DNA of 16,628 nucleotides from TMP-24 sp964600685 (GTDB lineage: Bacteria; Pseudomonadota; Alphaproteobacteria; Rhodobacterales; Rhodobacteraceae). Below the pieces are notes generated by a model, which worked only from the letters and a program-made list of their open reading frames with translations, ran no database searches and was not told where the DNA came from. Shown here piece after piece: positions 6,223 to 12,489 of the stretch. Position numbers and translations under genes: made by a program. The stretch lies in assembly GCA_964600685.1 (NCBI GenBank), contig CAZRKU010000065.1, positions 1-16,628 on the forward strand, given 5' to 3'. Position 1 is the stretch's first letter. Each line of letters begins with the position of its first letter.

Positions 6223-6690
6223 TCAATTGCCCCGGCGAATGCGCGCCTGATAGCAATTGTTGCGGGCCGAGCGGACATCGACAAAGGCGACGTCGGGGTC
6301 GCGCAGCAACCCGGCCGCATAGTCCGCAAGCCCCGGCGCGGGAACCACGCGGCCCGTGCCGTAGCAGATGCGCTCGTCCGCCCGGTAGCCTTTCAGCAGA
6401 TAGACGGGGCTTGCCGTCAGGACGGGCGGCAGGCCCTCGCCCTCGAACCGCGGGCAGTCGCCGGCACAGAGGAAGATCGGCCCGGTTTCGGCGTAGGGCT
6501 GCAGATGCGCAAAAGGCCGGTGGGCGCAGATCAGCATCTCTGCGTCCTGCGGGATGAAGTTCAGGCAATGGCGGCAGGGATTTCCCGGTCCGCCCGAGAC
6601 CGCTCTTTCGGCCGGTTGACCGTTGGCGTCCCGGCCGCCTGCCCGCAGGGCGCGCACCACATCCGCGGGCAAAGCTTCGATTCTGATCAT
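6223..6690 (-). CDS. DUF1203 family protein
   Basis: The 155-residue product matches the DUF1203 family. The signatures are PCRHCLNFIPQDAEMLICAH (38-57), PYAETGPIFLCAGDCPRF (65-82), ERICYGTGRVVPA (106-118) and the C-terminal VRSARNNCYQARI (139-151). Seven cysteines (39, 42, 55, 75, 79, 109, 146), including CXXC at 39-42, and conserved histidines suggest metal or cluster binding or redox chemistry, but I know of no established function. I take the ATG at 6690 because AGGAAGGAG stands 7 nt upstream; the frame extends 24 codons further without a ribosome site. There is no signal peptide, so it is probably cytoplasmic. It lies behind the OmpA-family gene on the same strand but is separated from it by a terminator. 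Confidence 0.85.
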   Translation of the reverse strand: MIRIEALPADVVRALRAGGRDANGQPAERAVSGGPGNPCRHCLNFIPQDAEMLICAHRPFAHLQPYAETGPIFLCAGDCPRFEGEGLPPVLTASPVYLLKGYRADERICYGTGRVVPAPGLADYAAGLLRDPDVAFVDVRSARNNCYQARIRRGN

Positions 6691-6717
6691 CTGATCGCTC
6701 CTTCCTGTGACCAGGAT

Positions 6718-6750
6718 CAAATAGAAACGGGCCGCCCGGAGGGCGACCCG
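6718..6750 (-). terminator. Intrinsic terminator of the OmpA-family gene
   Basis: On the - strand CGGGTCGCCC pairs with GGGCGGCCCG (6741-6750 with 6728-6737 on +; one T-G wobble) around a TCC loop, followed by TTTCTATTTG. It lies 24 bp after the OmpA-family stop and just upstream of the DUF1203 ribosome site. Confidence 0.85.
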
Positions 6751-6774
6751 AAGCCTGCGCAATCCTGCTGAAAA

Positions 6775-8772
6775 TCACCGCAAGAGGCTGGTGATCCGCC
6801 GGATGCTGGCGCGGCGGTTGGCACGTTCTTCCGCCTGGGTGTCCACCTTCAGGAACTGTTCGCCATACCCTTGCACCACCAGATTTTCCGGCGGAACAGC
6901 GAAATACTCGGTCAGCGCCAGCGCCACGGATTCAGCCCGACGGTCCGAAAGCGCCAGGTTATAGGCCGCGCTGCCCACCGCGTCCGTGTGTCCCTCGATC
7001 AGGAACATCTCGCGCGGGTTGTCGCGGACATAGGACTGGATCAGCTTGCCCAGCCCCGCCAGCGCCCTGGCCTGATCGGGCCGGATCGCGGCGGAACCGC
7101 TTTCGAACGTGATCGCGTCGAGGTCGATGATCGGCGCGAAGGCCCGCACTTCGGCAATGTCGCGAACCTGCGCGAGGCTGAAGGTGCGGCCCGCAACCGA
7201 TTCGACGGCCAGCGCGGCGCGCAGCGCTGCCTCGTCTGCGGCGGTTGTCAGGACCGGACGCGCCACGGGTTTGGGCAGGCGCGTCACGTCGACCGGATCG
7301 TAGGCCAACGTATCGTCGATCAGGAGCGTTTCGCGCCCGTAGGGATCGACATGCACCCGCCTGAGGACGCGCATCTCCGCATCGCGGATCGTCACGATCC
7401 GGCTGCCATCGGTGCGCGTGACCGTGGTGCGGGTCGAACCGTCGCGGAAGGTTTCGGTCCGGACCTTCGATCCAGGCTGGCGCAGCAGCGCGTCATCGTC
7501 CTTCATCACGTAATATTGCCCGTCGCGGCTGACGACCACGCGGTCGCCCGAGTTCATCTCGACCTTGCGGTTGTTCGACAGGATCGCGCCGACGACCAGC
7601 GCCCCCGCGCCCAGAAGCAGCAGCTTCTCCACATCGCTGAGGCCCTCGTCGCGTTCGACCGCCACGGGCGCGGCCTTTGGCGCGGCCACGGCGGCGCCCT
7701 TGGCGGCCTGATTGACCTTGGTGGAAAAATCCTCGGACGAGGACCGGACGTTCTCCTGCGTCACCACCTCCTCCGTCACCTGCGCCACCGCTTCCGCGGG
7801 CGCCGGTGCCGTGGCGGACGGGGCAGCGCCGCCCTCCGTCGCCGGGGCCAACATTTCGGCCGCCGCCGCCACGGGGGCGGCGCCGCTCGCCGCGTCGGGC
7901 TGTTCGGGCAGGAGCGGCACCACCTCGGTCGAGGGCACGACACCTTCGGCCTTCAGTTCCCCGGCGATCACTTCGGTGGGCGTGGGTGCGGTTGGTTCGG
8001 CGATGGCCTCAGCGGGAGGGGCCGTTTCGCCCGACTGTTCGGCGAGGGCCTTTTCCAGATCCTCGGCGCTCGGTGCTTCGGCGGCGGGTTCGGGTACCGG
8101 TGCGGTTTCAGCCGAAGCTGCCGGCGCATCCTCAGCCGGGGCAGGTTCGGGTGCCGCTTCCGGAGCAGGTTCAGGGGCGGGCGCTTCCGCCGCTGGGTCT
8201 GGCTGCGGAGCCTCCGCCGCAGGCGCGGGTTCGGTCGCGGCTTCGGGCGCGGCGGGCGCCGTTTCCGTCACGGGTTCCGGCTGGGGTTCCGCGGCGGGAG
8301 CGGGTTCGGGAGCCGGTTCGGCCTGCGGCTCCTCCGCCGTCGCCTCGGCAGGAGCGGACTCGGTCGGCACGGCCTCTGGGATCACCTCGGCCGGAACGCT
8401 TTCGACCGGGGCACTTTCGACTGGGGCACTTTCGACCGGGGCCACTTCGGCGGGCACCGCTTCGGGCGGAGCGGCTTCGGCCGGGGCCGGCTCAGGCGCA
8501 GCTTCGGGCACTGCGGCCTCAGGGGCTTCGGCTTCGGCGGGCGCGGCTTCTGCCGGGGCAGGATCCGACGCAACCGGCGCAGTTTCGGCAGGGGCAACTT
8601 CGGCGGGTGCGGCTTCGGCGGGTGCGGGGATCGGCTCAATGCCTTCGGGGCACGGCAGGGCGGTTCCGTCCGGGCAGATCATCGCCCCTTCCTGGGCAAC
8701 GACCGGGAAGCCGGACAGGACCAGCGACAGGCTGGTGACGAGGGCGGTCTGGGTGCGCAGGATGCGACGCAT
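6775..8772 (-). CDS. OmpA-family peptidoglycan-binding protein with long Ala/Pro/Glu linker
   Basis: The 665-residue envelope protein has a signal peptide (1-26, ending near FPVVAQ). Then comes a short Cys-containing stretch (MICPDGTALPCPEG, 31-44) and a low-complexity Ala/Pro/Glu region (about 48-330). A hydrophobic segment follows at 384-399 (LLLLGAGALVVGAILS), then a basic beta-rich part with DGSTRTTVTRTDGSRIVTIR, and finally an OmpA C-terminal domain (about 553-665). The last contains LIEGHTDAVGSAAYNLALSD and RANRRASIRRI, the peptidoglycan-contact signature. The family ties the outer membrane or an exported protein to the cell wall. The linker is long enough to reach across the periplasm. 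There is no N-terminal OmpA beta-barrel. A GGAGA site stands 5 nt before the ATG, and an ECF-type promoter match lies upstream. Exact membrane topology is unclear because the internal hydrophobic segment conflicts with a simple soluble periplasmic layout. Confidence 0.88.
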   Translation of the reverse strand: MRRILRTQTALVTSLSLVLSGFPVVAQEGAMICPDGTALPCPEGIEPIPAPAEAAPAEVAPAETAPVASDPAPAEAAPAEAEAPEAAVPEAAPEPAPAEAAPPEAVPAEVAPVESAPVESAPVESVPAEVIPEAVPTESAPAEATAEEPQAEPAPEPAPAAEPQPEPVTETAPAAPEAATEPAPAAEAPQPDPAAEAPAPEPAPEAAPEPAPAEDAPAASAETAPVPEPAAEAPSAEDLEKALAEQSGETAPPAEAIAEPTAPTPTEVIAGELKAEGVVPSTEVVPLLPEQPDAASGAAPVAAAAEMLAPATEGGAAPSATAPAPAEAVAQVTEEVVTQENVRSSSEDFSTKVNQAAKGAAVAAPKAAPVAVERDEGLSDVEKLLLLGAGALVVGAILSNNRKVEMNSGDRVVVSRDGQYYVMKDDDALLRQPGSKVRTETFRDGSTRTTVTRTDGSRIVTIRDAEMRVLRRVHVDPYGRETLLIDDTLAYDPVDVTRLPKPVARPVLTTAADEAALRAALAVESVAGRTFSLAQVRDIAEVRAFAPIIDLDAITFESGSAAIRPDQARALAGLGKLIQSYVRDNPREMFLIEGHTDAVGSAAYNLALSDRRAESVALALTEYFAVPPENLVVQGYGEQFLKVDTQAEERANRRASIRRITSLLR
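7783..8631 (-). repeat. Low-complexity Ala/Pro/Glu-coding region
   Basis: About 283 codons of the OmpA-family gene encode almost only A, P, E, with scattered V, S, T, Q and D, in irregular PAE/APVES-type units. The strong compositional bias removes stop codons from other frames, which explains the very long open frames on the opposite strand here. Confidence 0.85.
8399..8443. repeat. Three tandem 15-bp copies within the OmpA-family gene
   Basis: The unit CTTTCGACCGGGGCA recurs at 8399-8413, 8414-8428 and 8429-8443, with one base change in the second copy and one in the third. On the - strand it encodes the pentapeptide repeats APVES at residues 111-125. A partly matching unit continues to about 8450. 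Such a 15-bp array keeps the frame when copies are lost or gained. Confidence 0.85.
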
Positions 8773-8842
8773 GAAATTCTCCGATGATCATGGCACGGGT
8801 TACACTCCCCGCAGATTGGGTACTCTTCCCCGGTTAAGCAAT

Positions 8843-8867
8843 AACGGCGTGCGACAAGGAAAGTTCC
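8843..8867 (-). promoter_or_regulatory. Candidate ECF (EcfG-like) promoter of the OmpA-family gene
   Basis: On the - strand GGAAC (8863-8867 on +) and CGTT (8843-8846 on +) are separated by exactly 16 bp. This matches the published consensus of alphaproteobacterial general-stress sigma EcfG, GGAAC-N16/17-CGTT. The expected start point leaves a leader of roughly 60 nt before the ATG. No better sigma-70 promoter was seen for this gene. The match is short and by eye, and EcfG is reported as missing from much of the Rhodobacterales. Confidence 0.4.
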
Positions 8868-8904
8868 TCCAGGCAAAGATGCGGCAGGCAACGGCATTAT
8901 TCCG

Positions 8905-8920
8905 ACCTTTTCGATAAGGT
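8905..8920. promoter_or_regulatory. Near-palindromic operator candidate upstream of the iron-binding protein gene
   Basis: ACCTTTTCGATAAGGT differs from its reverse complement at only one symmetric pair of positions (14 of 16 bases match). It ends one base before the TTGACG -35 element at 8922. The position suits a regulator of the downstream iron-uptake gene, but I do not recognise it as a Fur, Irr or RirA box. Confidence 0.35.
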
Positions 8921-8921
8921 A

Positions 8922-8950
8922 TTGACGCACTGCAGGCCCACCCCTAGAAA
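8922..8950 (+). promoter_or_regulatory. Candidate sigma-70 promoter of the iron-binding protein gene
   Basis: TTGACG (8922-8927) and TAGAAA (8945-8950) are separated by 17 bp. The start point would fall near 8957, giving a leader of about 23 nt that contains the AAGGA ribosome site (8967-8971) before the ATG at 8980. Confidence 0.55.
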
Positions 8951-8979
8951 ACCCAAATCCCGACTAAAGGAATCAACAA

Positions 8980-9984
8980 ATGAAGCTGACTGTCTCTCTC
9001 GCCATCGCCGCCGGTGCCCTCGCCGCACCACTGTCCGCCGAGGAGGTGAATGTCTATTCCCACCGCCAGCCGGAACTGGTTCAGCCGCTTTTTGACGCTT
9101 TCACCGCACAGACCGGAATCGCCGTCAATGTCGCCTATGTCGACAAGGGCCTGGTTGAACGCCTTCAGGCCGAAGGCGACCGCAGCCCCGCCGACCTGGT
9201 GATGACGGTCGATATCGCCCGCCTGTCGCAGCTCGTCGACGCGGGTGTCACCCAGCCCGTCCAGTCCGAAGCGCTGACTGCGAACATCCCCGCGGAATAC
9301 CGCGATCCGGCGAACCAGTGGTTCGGCCTGACCAGCCGTGCCCGCATCGTCTATGCCAGCAAGGAACGGGTCAAGGACGGCGAAGTCACCACCTACGAAG
9401 ATCTGGCGGACCCCAAGTGGAAGGGCCGCATCTGCACCCGCCCCGGCACGCATGATTATAACCTCGGGCTGATGGCGGCGATGATTGCAAATCACGACGA
9501 GGCTTTCGCCAAGGAATGGGCGGCAGGTGTCAAAGCCAACCTGGCGCAAAAGCCCGAAGGCGGCGACCGCGATCAGGTCAAGTCGATCTGGGCGGGCGAA
9601 TGCGACATCTCGCTGGGCAACACCTATTACATGGGGCAGATGCTGGCCGACCCGGAACAGACCGAATGGGCCAACTCGGTCCGCATCATCTTCCCGACCT
9701 TCGAAAACGGCGGGACGCATGTGAACGTCTCCGGCATGGCGATGACCAAGGCCGCGCCGAACAGGGATGAAGCGCTGAAACTGATGGAATTCCTCGCCTC
9801 CGATGAAGCGCAGAAGATCTATGCCGAAACCAACTACGAATTCCCGGTCAAACCCGGCGTGGAACGCTCGGCGCTGGTCAAGAGCTGGGGCGAGTTCACG
9901 GCGGATACGATCAGCCTGACCGATCTGGCCAAGCTGCGGCCCGCCGCACTGAAACTGATGGAAGAAGTGAACTTTGACGGCTGA
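8980..9984 (+). CDS. Periplasmic Fe(3+) ABC transporter substrate-binding protein (FutA/FbpA-like)
   Basis: The 334-residue exported protein captures ferric iron in the periplasm for an ABC importer. A signal peptide (1-20, APLSA then EEVNVYSHRQ) is followed by the class II binding-protein fold. Family markers are NVYSHRQPELVQPLFDAF (24-41), DLADPKWKGRICTRPGTHDY (141-160) and GNTYYMGQML (213-222), whose paired tyrosines 216-217 are the usual iron ligands. The tail FPVKPGV is also typical. AAGGA precedes the ATG at 8 nt. No permease or ATPase gene is nearby, so the importer partner must be encoded elsewhere or the protein works as an orphan. It is divergent from the OmpA-family gene and followed by its own terminator. 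Expression is probably iron-dependent, though no recognised Fur-type box was seen. Confidence 0.92.
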   Translation: MKLTVSLAIAAGALAAPLSAEEVNVYSHRQPELVQPLFDAFTAQTGIAVNVAYVDKGLVERLQAEGDRSPADLVMTVDIARLSQLVDAGVTQPVQSEALTANIPAEYRDPANQWFGLTSRARIVYASKERVKDGEVTTYEDLADPKWKGRICTRPGTHDYNLGLMAAMIANHDEAFAKEWAAGVKANLAQKPEGGDRDQVKSIWAGECDISLGNTYYMGQMLADPEQTEWANSVRIIFPTFENGGTHVNVSGMAMTKAAPNRDEALKLMEFLASDEAQKIYAETNYEFPVKPGVERSALVKSWGEFTADTISLTDLAKLRPAALKLMEEVNFDG

Positions 9985-10024
9985 GGCCGGATCGTCACCC
10001 CTTCAACCGGCACAAACGTCAGAG

Positions 10025-10058
10025 GCGGCCCGGCATTGTCCGGGCCGCAGCTTCTTTT
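10025..10058 (+). terminator. Intrinsic terminator of the iron-binding protein gene
   Basis: A 9-bp perfect stem, GCGGCCCGG (10025-10033) with CCGGGCCGC (10040-10048), has a 6-nt loop and is followed by AGCTTCTTTT. It lies 40 bp after the stop. On the - strand no T run follows, so it would end the convergent gene poorly. Confidence 0.85.
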
Positions 10059-10070
10059 GGCGGTCAGATC

Positions 10071-10970
10071 CTATTCGGCGGCAATCGCCGTGGCCGGCAC
10101 GCCAGTGATCCGCGCGCCCAGATCGCGTGCCATCATGTCGAGATCGGCCACATAGCGGCCCCGCAGGTCCGCTTGCGCCAGCGCGGAAAACCCGTAATCC
10201 GGGCGCAGTTGCGGCTGGCGGGCATGGAAGGCGATCAGACGATCGCGCTGGCCCGGCTGAAGCCGGGTGCCCTGCGCCTGAAGCCGCTGGGCCATGGCGA
10301 CAGCACTTTGGGTGATCCGCGGCCTGGCATGTGGTTCGACCGGCTGGCGCAGCGCCAGTCGCGGCACCATCAGCCCCAGCATCTGCGCCGGCCCCGCGGG
10401 CGCGGCCTGCACCACCAGTTCGCGCACGTCGAGTTCCTCACACAGCGTCGTCGCAAGATCGGCCCAGCCGCCCTGGAACCGGGCGAGCGCCTCGGCATAG
10501 TCGGCGAAAGGCTCCATCCGGCGATCAAGCGCCATGGCCATCCAGACCGAATGGAACAACACCTCGTAGGGCTGCACCATCAGGACCAGCCGTTCAACCC
10601 CCTGCCCCAGCGCTGCCCTGAGGAAACGGGCGCGGGCGCGGGCCTGGGTGTGGAAACGGCCGAGCAGCAGTTCGGAAGCCGGTCCGGCAAGATCGGGAAC
10701 CGAAACCAGGAAACCGTCACTCCCCGCCTTGCGGTCAGGCGCAAAGCGCGCCGCGAGTGCCGATGCCGCGCGGTGATCTGCATCGGCGCTGGAGGGAGCG
10801 GACGGCAGGGCATTGGCGAAACTGTCGGCGCCGGTTCCCAGAACGTCAAAACAGAACAGCCCGTAGCCTGCGCGGCGCAATCCACCCCGGTTGGCGGCCA
10901 GCCAGACGACGAGATCCTCGGCCCCGGTCGTTGGCCCACCTGCGTGAAGATGTATCGTTTGTAAATTCAT
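10071..10970 (-). CDS. Divergent sulfotransferase-like protein (tentative)
   Basis: The 299-residue product is not one I can name with certainty. Its layout resembles bacterial sulfotransferase-fold proteins. A short strand is followed by a loop and helix, IHLHAGGPTTGAEDL (6-20), where true members have a (T)HKTGTT-type PAPS 5'-phosphate loop. Then come LAANRGGLRRAGYGLF (24-39), a strand FLVSVPDLAGP (87-97), and RLVLMVQPYEVLFHSVWM (127-144), which recalls the family's arginine/serine 3'-phosphate region. The normal lysine of the loop is missing, so catalysis is doubtful. There is no signal peptide or membrane segment. I start at the ATG at 10970, which puts the family-like strand at the N-terminus. 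No good ribosome site precedes it, but a perfect TTGACA (11000-11005, - strand) lies close upstream and might give a very short leader. GTG/ATG starts up to 15 codons earlier are possible. Confidence 0.65.
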   Translation of the reverse strand: MNLQTIHLHAGGPTTGAEDLVVWLAANRGGLRRAGYGLFCFDVLGTGADSFANALPSAPSSADADHRAASALAARFAPDRKAGSDGFLVSVPDLAGPASELLLGRFHTQARARARFLRAALGQGVERLVLMVQPYEVLFHSVWMAMALDRRMEPFADYAEALARFQGGWADLATTLCEELDVRELVVQAAPAGPAQMLGLMVPRLALRQPVEPHARPRITQSAVAMAQRLQAQGTRLQPGQRDRLIAFHARQPQLRPDYGFSALAQADLRGRYVADLDMMARDLGARITGVPATAIAAE

Positions 10971-11031
10971 CTCTGTTCTGCAAAGTTTGCCACGCGTTTT
11001 GTCAATCATCACCACGCATTGTGGCGGGTTT

Positions 11032-11060
11032 TTGACGTAACTGCGGCGCTGAAATATCAG
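11032..11060 (+). promoter_or_regulatory. Candidate promoter of the nucleoside hydrolase gene
   Basis: TTGACG (11032-11037) and TATCAG (11055-11060) are spaced by 17 bp. The start point would be near 11067, so the palindrome at 11086-11102 would lie in the leader, where a bound repressor could block elongation. Confidence 0.45.
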
Positions 11061-11085
11061 TGTCCCAATCCGGGAACCTACAATA

Positions 11086-11102
11086 GTTGACGCAGTGTCA
11101 AC
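11086..11102. promoter_or_regulatory. Palindromic operator candidate before the nucleoside hydrolase gene
   Basis: GTTGAC (11086-11091) and GTCAAC (11097-11102) are perfect inverted copies separated by GCAGT. The site ends 17 bp before the ATG. Its size and symmetry suit a dimeric repressor that senses nucleosides or a related ligand, but no regulator gene is adjacent. An RNA hairpin with 6-bp arms is the alternative reading. Confidence 0.5.
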
Positions 11103-11119
11103 AATAAAGGCAGGAATAC

Positions 11120-12064
11120 ATGACCCGACCAGGCCGAAAAATCATCATCGACACTGACCCTGGCCAGGATGACGCCGTTGCGATCCTGCTTGCGCTCGCC
11201 TCGCCCGAACTGGAGGTTCTGGGTCTCACGACCGTCGCGGGCAACGTGCCACTGGCGCTGACCCAGAAGAACGCCCGGATCATCTGCGAACTGGTGGGCC
11301 GGACAGAAGTGAAGATCCTTGCCGGTTGTGACCGGCCGCTTGAACGAAAGCTCGTTACCGCCGAGCATGTGCATGGAAAATCCGGCCTCGACGGGATCGC
11401 GCTGCCGGATCCGACGATGGCGCTGACGCCCGGCCATGCGGTCGATTTCATCATCGACACTCTGCGCCGCGAACCCCCAGGCAGCGTGACGCTTTGTCCG
11501 CTCGGCCCCCTGACCAACATCGCCACCGCCTTCCTGAAGGCCCCCGACATCATCGGCCGGATAGCGGAAATCGTGCTGATGGGCGGCGGCTATTTCGAGG
11601 GCGGCAACATCACCCCGGCGGCCGAGTTCAACATCTATGTCGACCCCGAGGCCGCCGACATCGTCTTTCGTGCCGGAGTGCCGTTGGTGGTGATGCCGCT
11701 CGACGTCACCCACAAGGCGCTCACCTCCCGCGCGTGGATCGAGGGACTGCGCGCCATGGGAACCGAAGCCGGCCGCGCCGTCGCAAGCTGGACCGATTTC
11801 TTCGAGCGCTTCGACACGGCGAAATACGGCAGCCAGGGCGCGCCCCTGCACGATCCCTGCGTCATCGCCTATCTGATCGAGCCGGCGCTCTTTCAGGGCC
11901 GCCATGTCCATGTGGCCATCGAACTGCAGGGCACCCATACGCTCGGCATGACAGTTGCCGACTGGTGGCATGTAACAGACAATGCGCCAAACGCCATGTT
12001 CATGGGCGACATTGATCGGGCGGGGTTCTTCGCGCTGCTGACCGAAAGGCTCGCGCGACTTTGA
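11120..12064 (+). CDS. Inosine-uridine-type nucleoside hydrolase
   Basis: The 314-residue enzyme cleaves the N-glycosidic bond of ribonucleosides to give free base and ribose, for salvage or catabolism. The calcium/ribose-binding motif DTDPGQDD is at 11-18. VAGNVPL (39-45), PLGPLTN (127-133) and GGNITPAAEFNIYVDPEAAD (161-180) supply the other ribose and metal contacts, and HDP at 244-246 carries the active-site histidine and metal aspartate. All expected residues are present, so it should be active. No signal peptide is visible, so it is cytoplasmic. AAGGCAGGA precedes the ATG. The gene stands alone, with no transporter or deoxyribose genes nearby, so its preferred nucleoside cannot be inferred. 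It ends 17 bp from the convergent small exported-protein gene. Confidence 0.94.
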   Translation: MTRPGRKIIIDTDPGQDDAVAILLALASPELEVLGLTTVAGNVPLALTQKNARIICELVGRTEVKILAGCDRPLERKLVTAEHVHGKSGLDGIALPDPTMALTPGHAVDFIIDTLRREPPGSVTLCPLGPLTNIATAFLKAPDIIGRIAEIVLMGGGYFEGGNITPAAEFNIYVDPEAADIVFRAGVPLVVMPLDVTHKALTSRAWIEGLRAMGTEAGRAVASWTDFFERFDTAKYGSQGAPLHDPCVIAYLIEPALFQGRHVHVAIELQGTHTLGMTVADWWHVTDNAPNAMFMGDIDRAGFFALLTERLARL

Positions 12065-12081
12065 CGGGGCCCGCGCGGGTC

Positions 12082-12444
12082 TCAGATCTCGATCTGCCCG
12101 TCGTCGGGCGGGACCATCTCGGGAAGTGACTTGCGGCGGATGATGATGTCGCCGTTCGGCAGCATTTCCGGCGGATGATAGTTGCGGAAATCGTCGATCC
12201 GGCCAAGGAGATCCCGCAGGGCCGGTCCCGCTTCATCCATCGCCTCGTCCAGCCCCTTGCCCAGTTCCTTCATCCGGGGTTCGACATCGTCAAGCAGCGA
12301 CTGAAGCAGCATGCGCGCGCCCTTCTCGATCAGGCTCATCCCTTCCTCGGCGGACGGATCTGGCGCAATCGCCGGCGGGTCGTCCGCCCTGAGCGGCAGG
12401 GCGGCCAGCGCCAGACACATGGCCAGGGGCAAGGCGGATCTCAT
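12082..12444 (-). CDS. Small exported protein, conserved type, unknown function
   Basis: The 120-residue product has a signal peptide (1-20, MRSALPLAMCLALAALPLRA), an acidic helical middle (34-85, including EKGARMLLQSLLDDVEP and LGKGLDEAMDEAGPALRDLL) and a conserved-looking tail (NYHPPEMLPNGDIIIRRK, 88-105). I recall similar small proteins in Rhodobacteraceae that databases label as ATPase, but there is no Walker motif and it cannot be one. It is likely periplasmic and mainly helical. The ribosome site is weak. It is the last gene of the - strand run, 45 bp after the endonuclease/exonuclease/phosphatase gene, so it may be cotranscribed. Confidence 0.75.
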   Translation of the reverse strand: MRSALPLAMCLALAALPLRADDPPAIAPDPSAEEGMSLIEKGARMLLQSLLDDVEPRMKELGKGLDEAMDEAGPALRDLLGRIDDFRNYHPPEMLPNGDIIIRRKSLPEMVPPDDGQIEI

Positions 12445-12489
12445 GTCGCTAACATAGGACGGACGGGCCGCGCTGATAAGAGCCGGCGA

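Noticed and set aside
8399..8443. Tandem repeats as a CRISPR-like array
   Set aside because: The units are 15 bp, contiguous without spacers and in frame within a coding region.
6871..8917. Very long open frames on the + strand opposite the OmpA-family gene (638 and 401 codons)
   Set aside because: They lie antisense to a low-complexity Ala/Pro/Glu coding region that has no stop codons in several frames. The products are Gly/Arg- or Ser/Gly/Ala-rich shadows, while the - strand has a signal peptide and an OmpA domain.
12065..12081. GGCCCGCGCGGGTC palindrome between convergent genes as a terminator
   Set aside because: The self-complementary core leaves almost no loop and no T run follows on either strand.
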